Shown: piece by piece, positions 1 to 6,926 of the stretch
Position numbering within the stretch: the first letter of the stretch is position 1
How the letters are laid out: each line of letters starts with the position of its first letter
From: JBOGZD01 sp050697155
GTDB taxonomy: Bacteria > Actinomycetota > Thermoleophilia > Solirubrobacterales > 70-9
DNA length: 18,296 nucleotides
Assembly: GCA_050697155.1 (NCBI GenBank)
Contig: JBOGZD010000060.1
Span: forward strand, 1 to 18,296
Direction of reading: 5' to 3'
Position numbers and translations under genes: made by a program
The notes under the pieces: model-generated
The model's database searches: none
Seen by the model: only the letters and a program-made list of their open reading frames with translations
Told to the model about the DNA's origin: nothing

Positions 1-1
1 G

Positions 2-696
2 GGTTTTGTCCGCTATGCGGGCAAAATGCGAGACCCTCCCCTACTCGCCCAACCCGGCCCCGTCCACGTCACAGTCCTCGGCCGAAACCCGAGGCCTCGT
101 CCCGGCATCCGCATCCACCGAATCGGCGGGATCCACGCTGACGAGGTCGGAACCCTCGACGGCGTTCCGCTCACCTCCCCGGCCCGCACGATCATCGACC
201 TCGCAGCCACCCGTCCCGCCGCAGACCTCGAGCAATTGGTCGCCGAGGCCTACGCCCGGAAGCTCACCACCAGCAGCGAGGTCGCGGGCCTGCTCGCCCG
301 CCATCCAGGGCGGCCTGGCGTGCCGGCCTTGCGGGCGCTCCTCGAAGCCGGCAAGCCCGCCTTCACCCACTCGGTGGCGGAACGGCGCCTGCTGTCGTTG
401 ATTCGAAAGGCTGAGCTGCCCCTGCCCCGCGTCAACGTCTGGCTGCACGGCTACAAGGTCGATTTCCTCTGGCCCGAGCAGCTGTTGGTGGTCGAGGTCG
501 ACGGGCACGCCTTCCACGCCTCCCGCCCCAGCGCGAACGGGACAGCCGCCGCGACCAGGACCTGATCCTGCGGGGCTACACGGTGCTGCGCGTGACCTGG
601 CGCCAGATCACGCGCGAGGCCGAGGCGTTGGTCGCGCGGATCGCCGCCGCGCTCGCGCGAACGGCCGCCCGAGGCGGACGGCCCGGCGCCTCGTGA
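2..696 (+). pseudogene. AbiEi/DUF559-like protein, 5'-truncated and frameshifted
   Basis: The reading frame is open to the left edge, so the true start lies outside the window and the ATG at 26 is internal. The visible part resembles the actinobacterial AbiEi-antitoxin-like/DUF559 family: a GPVHVTV strand, a TSPARTIIDLA helix, then a nuclease-like DUF559 core with VDFLWPEQLLVVEVDG, which carries the D...ExD pattern of Vsr-like folds. After DGHAFHASR (about 502-526) the frame runs into a TGA ending at 565. The expected family tail, RERDSRRDQDLILRGYTVLR and VTWRQI, continues in another frame from about 532 to a TGA at 694-696. Adding one C in the run at 526-529 restores a continuous protein reading SRPQRERD. 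It is therefore either a recent pseudogene or a one-base sequencing error. Family placement is good. A toxin-antitoxin role is not shown, and no partner gene is visible. Confidence 0.75.
670..693. terminator. GC-rich hairpin between convergent genes
   Basis: A perfect 7-bp inverted repeat, CGAGGCG at 670-676 and CGCCTCG at 687-693, flanks a 10-nt loop. It lies at the meeting point of the plus-strand DUF559-like gene and the minus-strand sodA. There is no T tract on either side, so it may be a weak or factor-assisted terminator, or a chance stem in GC-rich DNA. Confidence 0.3.
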
Positions 697-699
697 TGG

Positions 700-1308
700 C
701 TAGCCGCTCGCCTCGGCGTAGCGGCGGGCGACCTCGTCCCAGTTGACGACGTTCCACCAGGCGTCGATGTAGTCGGGGCGCTTGTTCTGGTACTTGAGGT
801 AGTAGGCGTGCTCCCAGACGTCGACGCCGAGCAGGGGCGTCTGGCCGTCGGAGACGGGCGAGTCCTGGTTCGCCGTGCTGGTCACCGCGAGCCCGGAGCC
901 GTCGTGGACGAGCCAGGCCCAGCCGGAGCCGAACTGGTTCACCCCCGCGTTCTTGAGCTCCTCCTTGAACGAGTCGAACGAGCCGAACTTCTCGTCGATC
1001 GCGCTTGCGAGGTCGCCCGACGGCTCACCGCCGCCGTCGGGGCTCATGATCTGCCAGAAGAAGGTGTGGTTGGAGTGGCCGCCGGCGTTGTTGCGCACCG
1101 GCCCCCGCTTGTCAGCCGGGAGCGAGTCGAGGTCCTGGAGCACCTCGTCGACGTCCTTGTCGGCCCACTCGGTGCCCTCGAGCGCGGCGTTGGCCTTGTC
1201 GACGTAGGCCTGATGGTGCTTGTCGTGGTGGACGCGCATGGTCGCCTCGTCGACGTGGGGCTCGAGCGCGTCGTAGCCGTAGGGAAGGTCGGGTACCTCG
1301 AATGCCAT
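700..1308 (-). CDS. sodA: superoxide dismutase, Mn type
   Basis: Cytoplasmic Fe/Mn-family superoxide dismutase of 202 aa, normal length, converting superoxide to O2 and H2O2. The metal ligands are visible: H27 in MRVHHDKHH, H81 in GGHSNHTFFW, and D163 and H167 in DVWEHAYY. Mn rather than Fe use is suggested by G77 in AGGH and Q148 in the NQDSP segment, where Fe enzymes usually place their glutamine at the first site instead. The ATG at 1308 has a strong ribosome site (AGGAG, 5 nt upstream). The gene lies 46 bp downstream of csoR on the same strand and could be read through from it. A TAGGCT box at 1336-1341 (minus) could also give it its own promoter. It converges with the broken gene on the left. 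The family call is very secure; the metal type rests on two residues. Confidence 0.95.
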   Translation of the reverse strand: MAFEVPDLPYGYDALEPHVDEATMRVHHDKHHQAYVDKANAALEGTEWADKDVDEVLQDLDSLPADKRGPVRNNAGGHSNHTFFWQIMSPDGGGEPSGDLASAIDEKFGSFDSFKEELKNAGVNQFGSGWAWLVHDGSGLAVTSTANQDSPVSDGQTPLLGVDVWEHAYYLKYQNKRPDYIDAWWNVVNWDEVARRYAEASG

Positions 1309-1354
1309 CTGATCTCCTTTCGCGACTTGAGTTCCAGCCTAGCCAACCCGATCC

Positions 1355-1645
1355 TCATCCATGCTTGAGGAGCCGGCGAACGGCGCCCATCAGCTCCTCG
1401 GTCTGCTCGCCCTTGTCACCTCCCCGCCCGCCGATGACGCAGTGCTTGGCGTGGTCTTCGAGCAGCTCGAGGGCGACCTTGTCGAGCGCGGCCTGAACGG
1501 CCGTGATCTGGGTGACGACGTCGATGCAGTAGCGATCCTCCTCCACCATCTTCTCGATCCCGCGCACCTGGCCCTCGAGCCGGCGCAGCCGAGTGCGCAG
1601 GGCGTCCTTGTCGGCGGTGTACCCGCGCGTCTCGGCCGCGCTCAT
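1355..1645 (-). CDS. csoR: CsoR-type copper-sensing repressor
   Basis: A 96-aa all-helical DNA-binding repressor of the CsoR/RcnR (DUF156) family, which releases its operator on binding Cu(I). The Cu-ligand signature of true CsoR is present: C40, H65 and C69, with the same 25- and 4-residue spacing as Mycobacterium tuberculosis CsoR C36/H61/C65. Y39 matches the outer-sphere tyrosine, and E84 lies near the second outer-sphere position. The N-terminal segment RLRRLEGQVRGIEKMVEED is the usual DNA-contacting helix. Its ATG (1643-1645) overlaps the TGA of the upstream membrane-protein gene as ATGA, so the two are translationally coupled. A CsoR-like palindrome at 3061-3077 controls the operon start, implying autoregulation. 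The family also contains Ni, formaldehyde and persulfide sensors, but the C-H-C set here favours copper. Confidence 0.93.
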   Translation of the reverse strand: MSAAETRGYTADKDALRTRLRRLEGQVRGIEKMVEEDRYCIDVVTQITAVQAALDKVALELLEDHAKHCVIGGRGGDKGEQTEELMGAVRRLLKHG

Positions 1646-3045
1646 CGCGAGACCTCCCGCGTGAAGGCGGCCGTGTGCACGTCGCCGTCGTGGCGGAACT
1701 GGAGGAAGAGCCGGTACCGACCCTCGCTCGGGAACTCGGTCATGAACGCGATCGTGTCGGGGCCGCCGCCAGGGCGGCCGCCGTGTCCGCCGTCCACGGG
1801 GTGAACGTGCAGGAACGCGAGGTCGCCTTCGCGCAGGGCGACCAGGTGCCCATCGGCGCCTAGGTAGGGCTGGACCTCCACGGGCGCCCCATCCCGCAGC
1901 ACCGTGAACCCGATCTCCGCCTCCGTGCCTGCGACCGATCGTGTGCCTTCGAGACGGACCTCGTACAGGTCGTCCGTTGACGCGCTTGCGGCCTCGGGCG
2001 GCAGCGGCTCCTCCGAAGCTTCACCGGCCACCCGGAGGTCGGTGGCCAGGGTCAGGTCCTCGCCTGCGTGGTTGAAGTCGGCGAACACGCGGTACTCACC
2101 GCCCTCGGGGACCTCGATCGGCGTCGTCCACCGGCCCGCCTCGTCCATCCGGGGGTGCAGATGCTGGAACCCGGTCAGGTCCCGTCGCGCCACGATCAGG
2201 TGCATGCGTCGCTCGTGCTGGAGCTCGAACTCGCGCACCGACTCGCCGTCCTCGTCGACGATCCTGAAGCCGAGTTGCTGCGGGCGGACCGGATCGATGT
2301 CCGCCGAGGCGAGCTCCAGGGTCAGCCCCCCGTCGGTGGCCGACAGCCCGCGAATCGCGTCCGGGGCTGCCGCGTTCTGCTCATGTTCGCCCATCGTTCC
2401 TTCCTCCTGTGAATGGTCTGTGGCCCCGGCTTGGAGTCCGCCCATCTCCCCATGGCCTGCGTCGTCGCCCCCGAATGCCTCGGCGAGCAGCACCGCGCTG
2501 CCGAACACCGCTGCCACGGCGGCGATCACGCCGATGACGCGCGGGTCCGGCCCACCGTGGATGCCGGTCTCGTGGACGGCGACGTGCCCCTTCCCGCGGG
2601 CGATGAGCCAGCGGTTGGCGGGGAGGGCGAGGGCGCCCGCGATCACCAGCGCCACCGAGAGGCTGCCCCAGAAGAGCACGTTCGCCAGCCCGGCCTCCAT
2701 CGCTCCCGGGATCGCGAGCATGATCCCGTTGTCGACCACCTCCATGATCGCGATCGAGATCGTGTCGGAGGCGAGCGCGATCGGGATCACCGCCCCGAGC
2801 GCGAGGCCGGCGCGCAGCAACGGGATGCTGGTGAGCGTGTAGCCGAACAGGAACGCCAGGGCGACGGCGAGCGCGATCGTCCCCCAGTCGGAGAACCCGA
2901 GGGCGGTGCCGACCACCATCCCGGTGATCTCGCCGATCGCGCAGCCGGTGAGGCAGTGCAGCGTGGCGCTCAGGGCGACGACCGTGAGCCCCCGGCCCTC
3001 GGTGGGCATCGGCTCGTGGCCGTGCGCGTGCGCGTGCGCTTCCAT
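1642..3045 (-). CDS. DUF4396 membrane protein fused to duplicated His-rich extracellular domain
   Basis: 467 aa in two parts. Residues 1-165 resemble DUF4396: a His-rich tail (HAHAHGHE), then several membrane helices with H30-C31...C35...E39 in HCLTGCAIGE and the IMEVVDN segment at 100-106. These residues could carry a metal through the membrane, but transport is inferred. A further hydrophobic stretch (about 169-191) leads to an extracellular module resembling stand-alone secreted proteins of Actinobacteria. That module is internally duplicated. Repeat 1 has H282, H295, H297 and H326; repeat 2 has H400, H413, H415 and H452. The H-x12-H-x-H spacing is identical in both, inside HLIVARRDLTGFQHLHP and HLVALREGDLAFLHVHP. 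The gene heads an operon with csoR behind a CsoR-like operator, so copper binding or handling at the envelope is the likely role. The ATG has no clear ribosome site; a TACAAC box 7 nt upstream suggests a leaderless start. Confidence 0.8.
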   Translation of the reverse strand: MEAHAHAHGHEPMPTEGRGLTVVALSATLHCLTGCAIGEITGMVVGTALGFSDWGTIALAVALAFLFGYTLTSIPLLRAGLALGAVIPIALASDTISIAIMEVVDNGIMLAIPGAMEAGLANVLFWGSLSVALVIAGALALPANRWLIARGKGHVAVHETGIHGGPDPRVIGVIAAVAAVFGSAVLLAEAFGGDDAGHGEMGGLQAGATDHSQEEGTMGEHEQNAAAPDAIRGLSATDGGLTLELASADIDPVRPQQLGFRIVDEDGESVREFELQHERRMHLIVARRDLTGFQHLHPRMDEAGRWTTPIEVPEGGEYRVFADFNHAGEDLTLATDLRVAGEASEEPLPPEAASASTDDLYEVRLEGTRSVAGTEAEIGFTVLRDGAPVEVQPYLGADGHLVALREGDLAFLHVHPVDGGHGGRPGGGPDTIAFMTEFPSEGRYRLFLQFRHDGDVHTAAFTREVSR

Positions 3046-3052
3046 CGGTCGT

Positions 3053-3058
3053 GTTGTA
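3053..3058 (-). promoter_or_regulatory. -10-like box of the copper operon
   Basis: On the minus strand TACAAC matches the -10 consensus at four of six positions and ends 7 nt before the ATG at 3045. The CsoR-like palindrome lies immediately 5' of it, in the -35/-10 spacer. No good -35 hexamer is visible (CTGCAT at a 17-nt spacing). Confidence 0.45.
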
Positions 3059-3060
3059 GC

Positions 3061-3077
3061 ACACCCCTAGGGGGTAT
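3061..3077. promoter_or_regulatory. CsoR-type operator
   Basis: The minus strand reads ATACCCCCTAGGGGTGT, with a perfect 10-bp palindromic core CCCCTAGGGG (3064-3073). This is the G/C-tract palindrome flanked by TA that CsoR proteins recognise. It lies just upstream of the presumed -10 of the operon that encodes the CsoR homologue, so bound repressor would block polymerase. Binding itself is inferred. Confidence 0.75.
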
Positions 3078-3099
3078 GCAGTGTTTTTACCGCCGCAGG

Positions 3100-4032
3100 T
3101 CAGCCGAGAGCGTCGGCGAAGCCCCGGCGCCAGGTCGCATGCCGCGGCTCCCACCCAAGCACACGCTTCGCCTTCGCGTTCGAGGCGCCGCGCAGCTGGG
3201 TCGAGATCGCGACCGCCCACCCTCCGGCGACCAGGCGGGCCAGCAAGCCGGGCACGCGCCACGGCCGTCTCGCGCCGACCGCTTTCGCGTACAGCGGCAG
3301 CCACTCCCGCAGCTCGGCCGGCTCGTCGTCGACGACGTTGTAGACGCCCGGCTCGCCCCGCTCGACCGCGGCGAGCGTCGCCGCCGCGGCGTCCTCGACG
3401 TGCACGAACGAGAACACGCCGGTCCCGCTGCCGACGATCGGAAAGCGCCGCCGGCGCACCTGCTCGGCGACGCTGCCGTCGGACGCGTAATGCGTACCCG
3501 GGCCATAGAAGAAGCCGTACCGGAGCACCAGTCCATCGAGACCGGGCGCGTCGAGTACCTCGCGCTCGTGGCGGAGCGTGGGGTCGAGGCCGCTCGCAAA
3601 GGGCTTCGGCGCATCCATCCATGGTGCGGCGTCCTCGGCCTTGACGCGATCGCCCTCGGGCGCGTAGAGGAAGGCGATGCTCTGAGTCACGAAGCGGGAT
3701 GCGCCCGCCGCCCGCGCGCCCTCGATCAGGTTGTGGCCGCCTTCGGCACGGGCGCGGTTGGTCGGCTCGTAGTCGATCGTCCTCGGGTCGTAGTCGTCCG
3801 GCAGCCTGGTGAGCTGACTGATCACGACTTCGGCGCTCGAAGCGTCGACCGCGGCCGCGGTGGAGTCCGGATCGAGGGCGTCGCAGACCACCGCCGTGGC
3901 CCCGGCCGCATCGATCGCCGCCGCGTTGGACTCTCTGCTCGTCATCCCCGTCACCTGGTGGCCCGCGGTGACCAGCCGGCGAACCAGTGGGCGCCCGATC
4001 GCCCCGCTCGCCCCCGCCACGAAAACTCGCAT
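3100..4032 (-). CDS. NAD-dependent epimerase/dehydratase family protein (atypical SDR)
   Basis: A 310-aa Rossmann-fold protein of the extended/atypical short-chain dehydrogenase group. The N terminus, MRVFVAGASGAIGRPLV, has the G7-x2-G10-x2-G13 dinucleotide-binding loop. FVHVEDAAAATLAAVERGEPG and YNVVDDEPAE are typical of NAD-dependent epimerases. The catalytic YxxxK is not evident: the expected region reads QSIAFLYAPEGDRVK, so the activity may be altered. The C terminus, NAKAKRVLGWEPRHATWRRGF, is the usual family ending. The ATG at 4032 overlaps the TGA of the upstream membrane-protein gene as TGATG, fixing the start and implying coupled translation; a longer in-frame extension to 4362 is Arg-rich and lies over that neighbour. 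The substrate cannot be told from sequence. Confidence 0.85.
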   Translation of the reverse strand: MRVFVAGASGAIGRPLVRRLVTAGHQVTGMTSRESNAAAIDAAGATAVVCDALDPDSTAAAVDASSAEVVISQLTRLPDDYDPRTIDYEPTNRARAEGGHNLIEGARAAGASRFVTQSIAFLYAPEGDRVKAEDAAPWMDAPKPFASGLDPTLRHEREVLDAPGLDGLVLRYGFFYGPGTHYASDGSVAEQVRRRRFPIVGSGTGVFSFVHVEDAAAATLAAVERGEPGVYNVVDDEPAELREWLPLYAKAVGARRPWRVPGLLARLVAGGWAVAISTQLRGASNAKAKRVLGWEPRHATWRRGFADALG

Positions 4033-4460
4033 CAGCTCGGACCCGCCGACCGCAGACGCTCGGCCGTGACCGCCAGCCAGGCGAGCAGGCCGGCACCGAT
4101 CGCGAGCAGGATCGTGTCGACGGCGCCGCGGGCGTCGCTTCGCGCCTCGCCGATGTCGAACAGGTGGTTGAGGGCGTGGAGCCCGTACCAGAGCGCGCCG
4201 ACGGCGAGCAGCGGCGCCCACCACGACGGACGCCCGGCGGCGAGCACCAATGCCAACCCATAGCCGGCCGTGAACGCGCCGACGTCGCCGACGTAATGCG
4301 TGTTCTCGACCCCGTAGCGGCCGATCTCGTCGAAGAACGAGCCCGGGGCGAGCAGCTGCCATCCGCCCTCGAGCAGGTGGAAGGCACCGAGCGCGATGAC
4401 CGCGATCCGCAGAGTGCGCTCGTCGAGCCCGATGCCCCCGACTCGTGGCCGCTGCTCCAT
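4032..4460 (-). CDS. small integral membrane protein, DoxX-like
   Basis: A 142-aa protein with about four hydrophobic segments: roughly residues 17-35, 58-78, 80-100 and 112-132. It carries few charged residues within them. GAFHLLEGGWQLLAPGSFFDEIGRYG resembles small DoxX/DUF4345-like membrane proteins, but I cannot fix the family. There is no signal for enzymatic activity. It is translationally coupled to the downstream epimerase gene (TGATG), which suggests a joint function. A TAGCCT box ends 9 nt before the ATG and no Shine-Dalgarno sequence is visible, so the transcript may be leaderless or nearly so. The 61 bp between this start and the end of the GNAT-like gene upstream hold only this box. 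Confidence 0.6.
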   Translation of the reverse strand: MEQRPRVGGIGLDERTLRIAVIALGAFHLLEGGWQLLAPGSFFDEIGRYGVENTHYVGDVGAFTAGYGLALVLAAGRPSWWAPLLAVGALWYGLHALNHLFDIGEARSDARGAVDTILLAIGAGLLAWLAVTAERLRSAGPS

Positions 4461-4469
4461 GGGCCCGTG

Positions 4470-4475
4470 AGGCTA
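4470..4475 (-). promoter_or_regulatory. -10-like box TAGCCT
   Basis: TAGCCT on the minus strand lies 9 nt before the ATG at 4460 and fits the TANNNT pattern seen before several genes here. No -35 is recognised. Confidence 0.35.
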
Positions 4476-4521
4476 TCGCCGCCCCGGCGAGCGGCGCGGT
4501 CGGCTCCCCAGGGGCCGCCCG

Positions 4522-5631
4522 TCAGCCCAGGGGCTTGTCGTAGGCGGTGTAGAGGATCCGCCCGCGGCCGCCGAACGACTCCGCGAAGCGACGCGAGGCG
4601 AGGTTGGCGTCGTTCACCGGGTAGTAGAACGCGCGCGCCAGCCCGAGCTCCTCGTAGCGGCGGTACAGCGTCGCCGCCAGCGTGTGGCCGATGTGCTTGC
4701 CGCGCTGGGAGTCGCGCACCCCGATCGAGATCAGCCCGGCGCGATCGAAGCGCCTTGCGCGCAGCATGAAGCGGACGATCTGAAGCGGCCCCATCCGGCC
4801 TCCGAACGAGCGAAACATCGGTGTCCAGTCGGGAAGGCCGAAGCAGAACCCCGCCACCTCGCCGTCGACCTCGGCGAACAGGAACTGCCGCCGATCCAGC
4901 ACCGGCTTGAGCTGATCGAAGAACTCGCGGAACTCCGCGCTGGTCATCGCGTGAAACTCCCACTCGTCGCGGAAGGTCTCGTTGAAGATCGAACGCAGCG
5001 CCTCCACCTCGGCGTCCCAGCGCTTCTTGTCGAGCGGGCGGACCTCGCAGCGAGCGTCGGCGAGCGCCCGGCGTGACGTCGCCCGGTAGCGCTCGGACCC
5101 CAGGTCGATCTCGAAGATCCAGAACGGATAGGTGGGCCGATACCCCGCGGCCTCGAGAAGGGCCGGATAGTGGGGCGGCTGCCAGGGGAACGGGAACACC
5201 GGCTCCTCGTCGAAGGCGTCCGTCTGAGTCGACATGCCGTGGAAGGTGGCGCCGTTGAAGGGCGCGATGACCCTCCTCGCTCCCCGCTCGGCGAGCCAGC
5301 CCTCTGCCGCCGCAAGCATCTCCCCGACCTCCCCCGTCGCCGCCTCCGGGGCCGCCGCGAAGTAGCCGATGAAGCCGGCGTCCTCACCCTTGTCGCGCTG
5401 CCAGCGGCGGTTCAGGAACGCGGCGCAGCGCGCCAGGTCGCGCCCGTCGCCGGCGAGGAACAGGGTGTGCTCGATCTCCTCGTAGAAGGGGGAGCGCCCG
5501 GCGAGCCGCTTGTCCACGTCCGACTCGATCTCCGGGACGAACAGCGGCTCGCTCCCGAAGAGCTCCTGCTCGAGCGCGACGAATCGCCTCCGCTCACGCT
5601 TGCTCTCCGGGGCGACCTGCCTGACCGGCAT
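4522..5631 (-). CDS. GNAT-like acyltransferase family protein (YghO-like)
   Basis: A 369-aa protein resembling the large two-domain GNAT-like family related to E. coli YghO. The C-terminal half carries an acetyl-CoA-binding motif A, QRGKHIGHTLAATLY at about 309-323, preceded by the GLISIGVRDSQ strand. It ends with NDANLASRRFAESFGGRGRIL, a common GNAT ending. The N-terminal half (FVPEIESDV, PFYEEIEHTLFLA, APFNGATFHGM) is conserved in this family and looks like a degenerate second GNAT fold. The acceptor is unknown. The gene is divergent from moaA. The ATG at 5631 has a TAGCAT box 10 nt upstream and no strong ribosome site. Its promoter shares the 58-bp gap with moaA (5632-5689). Confidence 0.75.
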   Translation of the reverse strand: MPVRQVAPESKRERRRFVALEQELFGSEPLFVPEIESDVDKRLAGRSPFYEEIEHTLFLAGDGRDLARCAAFLNRRWQRDKGEDAGFIGYFAAAPEAATGEVGEMLAAAEGWLAERGARRVIAPFNGATFHGMSTQTDAFDEEPVFPFPWQPPHYPALLEAAGYRPTYPFWIFEIDLGSERYRATSRRALADARCEVRPLDKKRWDAEVEALRSIFNETFRDEWEFHAMTSAEFREFFDQLKPVLDRRQFLFAEVDGEVAGFCFGLPDWTPMFRSFGGRMGPLQIVRFMLRARRFDRAGLISIGVRDSQRGKHIGHTLAATLYRRYEELGLARAFYYPVNDANLASRRFAESFGGRGRILYTAYDKPLG

Positions 5632-5641
5632 CGACCCGGCG

Positions 5642-5647
5642 ATGCTA
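5642..5647 (-). promoter_or_regulatory. -10-like box TAGCAT for the GNAT-like gene
   Basis: TAGCAT on the minus strand lies 10 nt before the ATG at 5631. It covers the ATG at 5642 that would give a longer MoaA, which argues against using that ATG as the moaA start. Confidence 0.35.
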
Positions 5648-5677
5648 GTTGACGATCGGCCGCAGGACGAGTCCCCG

Positions 5678-5683
5678 TATCCT
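5678..5683 (+). promoter_or_regulatory. -10 box of moaA, likely leaderless
   Basis: TATCCT is followed by a 6-nt spacer and then the GTG at 5690. Transcription starting about 6-7 nt downstream would begin at the start codon itself. The same arrangement occurs before gnd and zwf. Confidence 0.5.
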
Positions 5684-5689
5684 CACCAC

Positions 5690-6691
5690 GTGAGCGCGAA
5701 GCCGGAGCCGCTCTTCGACGCCCATCGCCGGCCGATCACCGACCTGCGAGTCTCGGTCACCGACCGCTGCAACTTCCGCTGCCGCTACTGCATGCCGGCC
5801 GAGGGGATGCCGTGGCTCGACCGGGGCGACATCCTCAGCTTCGAGGAGATCGAGCGGCTGGTGCGGGTGCTCGCCGCGCTCGGGGTCACCGACGTGCGCC
5901 TCACCGGCGGCGAGCCGCTCGCCAGGCGCGAATTCCCGGTGCTGGTGTCGATGCTGGCGGCGATCGACGGCATCCGCGACCTCGCGGTGACCACCAACGG
6001 GTATCTGCTCGAGCGCGACGCGCGGGCGCTGGTCGAAGCCGGGATCGACCGGGTGAACGTCTCGATCGACTCGCTCGCCCGCGATCGCTTCCACGAGATC
6101 ACCCGCCGCGACGCGCTCCCCCAGGTGCTGCGCGGGCTCGAGGCGATCGCCGCGTTCGATCGGGTCCGACCGATCAAGGTGAACGCGGTCGCGATGCGCG
6201 ACTTCACCGAGGACGAGGTCGACCGCTTCTGCGCGCTCGCCCGCTCAACCGACTATCAGGTGCGGTTCATCGAGTTCATGCCGCTCGACGGCGACCGGGC
6301 CTGGGAGCCCGACGCGGTGCTCACGGGGGGCGAGCTGCGCGGGCTGATCGAGCAGCGCCACCCGCTCGAGGAGCTGCCGCGCGAGCCGCACGCGACGGCG
6401 CGCGTCTATCGCTTCGCCGACGGCGCCGGCGAGATCGGCTTCATCAACCCGGTCTCCGAGCCCTTCTGCGGCGACTGCAACCGGATCCGCCTGACCGCCG
6501 ACGGCAAGCTGCGCACCTGCCTGTTCTCGATTCACGAGACCGACCTCCGTGAGCCGTTGCGCACCGGCGCAACCGACGCCGAGGTCGAGCGTGTCATCCG
6601 CGACGCGGTCTGGCGCAAGGAGCTCAAGCATCACGTAAACGAGCCGGGCTTCCGGCCGCCGCCGCGAACGATGAGCGCGATCGGGGGCTGA
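5690..6691 (+). CDS. moaA: GTP 3',8-cyclase MoaA (molybdenum cofactor step 1)
   Basis: A radical-SAM enzyme of 333 aa that converts GTP to 3',8-cyclo-7,8-dihydro-GTP, the first committed step of molybdopterin synthesis. The N-terminal SAM cluster motif C-x3-C-x2-C is in DRCNFRCRYCMP. The C-terminal [4Fe-4S] motif C-x2-C-x13-C lies in PFCGDCNRIRLTADGKLRTC. The GTP-site RLTGGEP segment and the conserved terminal GG (MSAIGG) are present. I chose GTG 5690 over the in-frame ATG at 5642 because it gives the normal family N terminus (PLFDAHRRPITDLRVSVTDR) and sits 6 nt after a TATCCT box; the longer form adds 16 non-conserved residues. It heads the molybdenum operon, with the Mop gene 4 nt downstream. 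No moaC, moaD or moaE is in the window. Confidence 0.95.
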   Translation: MSAKPEPLFDAHRRPITDLRVSVTDRCNFRCRYCMPAEGMPWLDRGDILSFEEIERLVRVLAALGVTDVRLTGGEPLARREFPVLVSMLAAIDGIRDLAVTTNGYLLERDARALVEAGIDRVNVSIDSLARDRFHEITRRDALPQVLRGLEAIAAFDRVRPIKVNAVAMRDFTEDEVDRFCALARSTDYQVRFIEFMPLDGDRAWEPDAVLTGGELRGLIEQRHPLEELPREPHATARVYRFADGAGEIGFINPVSEPFCGDCNRIRLTADGKLRTCLFSIHETDLREPLRTGATDAEVERVIRDAVWRKELKHHVNEPGFRPPPRTMSAIGG

Positions 6692-6695
6692 CGGC

Positions 6696-6926
6696 GTGGA
6701 CGGGGAGAGGCCGGGCCTCTCGGCGCGAAACCGCTTCCGCGGCACGGTTCGGTCGATCGACGTCGACGGAGTAATGGCGTTGGTCGAGATCGAGTCCGGT
6801 GAGCATCGTGTGACCGCCGCGATCACCCGCAGTGCGATCGAGGACATGGGCCTGGAGGTCGGCGACGAGGCAACGGCCCTCGTCAAGGCGACCTCGGTGA
6901 TCGTGATGCGTGGGCATCACGGTTGA
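6696..6926 (+). CDS. molbindin, Mop/TOBE-domain molybdate-binding protein
   Basis: A 76-aa single Mop-type TOBE domain with the classic family pattern: SARNRFRGTVRSID, then ALVEIESGEHRVTAAITRSAIEDMGL, then VGDEATALVKATSVIVM. Stand-alone molbindins form hexamers that store or buffer molybdate in the cytoplasm. The start is GTG 6696, 4 nt after the moaA stop. Its TGA (6924-6926) overlaps the TTG start of the molybdate-transporter gene as TTGA. Placement between moaA and a MOT1-type transporter supports a role in molybdate homeostasis. It is too short to be a full ModE or ModC. Confidence 0.9.
   Translation: MDGERPGLSARNRFRGTVRSIDVDGVMALVEIESGEHRVTAAITRSAIEDMGLEVGDEATALVKATSVIVMRGHHG

Noticed and set aside
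2413..4263. Open frame of 616 codons on the plus strand opposite the copper protein and epimerase genes
   Set aside because: The sequence is low-complexity (Arg/Asp/Gly/His) and it is antisense to two recognised genes; there is no ribosome site or domain.
3990..4362. Longer epimerase starting near 4362
   Set aside because: The added stretch is Arg-rich, lies over the membrane-protein gene, and the Rossmann strand begins exactly at the ATG at 4032.
2381..4963. Open frame of 860 codons on the minus strand
   Set aside because: It overlaps four well-supported genes in another frame, and its product is Arg/Gly-rich with no domain, as expected of a shadow frame in GC-rich DNA.
5642..5689. Longer MoaA starting at ATG 5642
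   Set aside because: The extra 16 residues do not fit the family, the ATG lies within the divergent -10-like box, and GTG 5690 follows a good TATCCT box.
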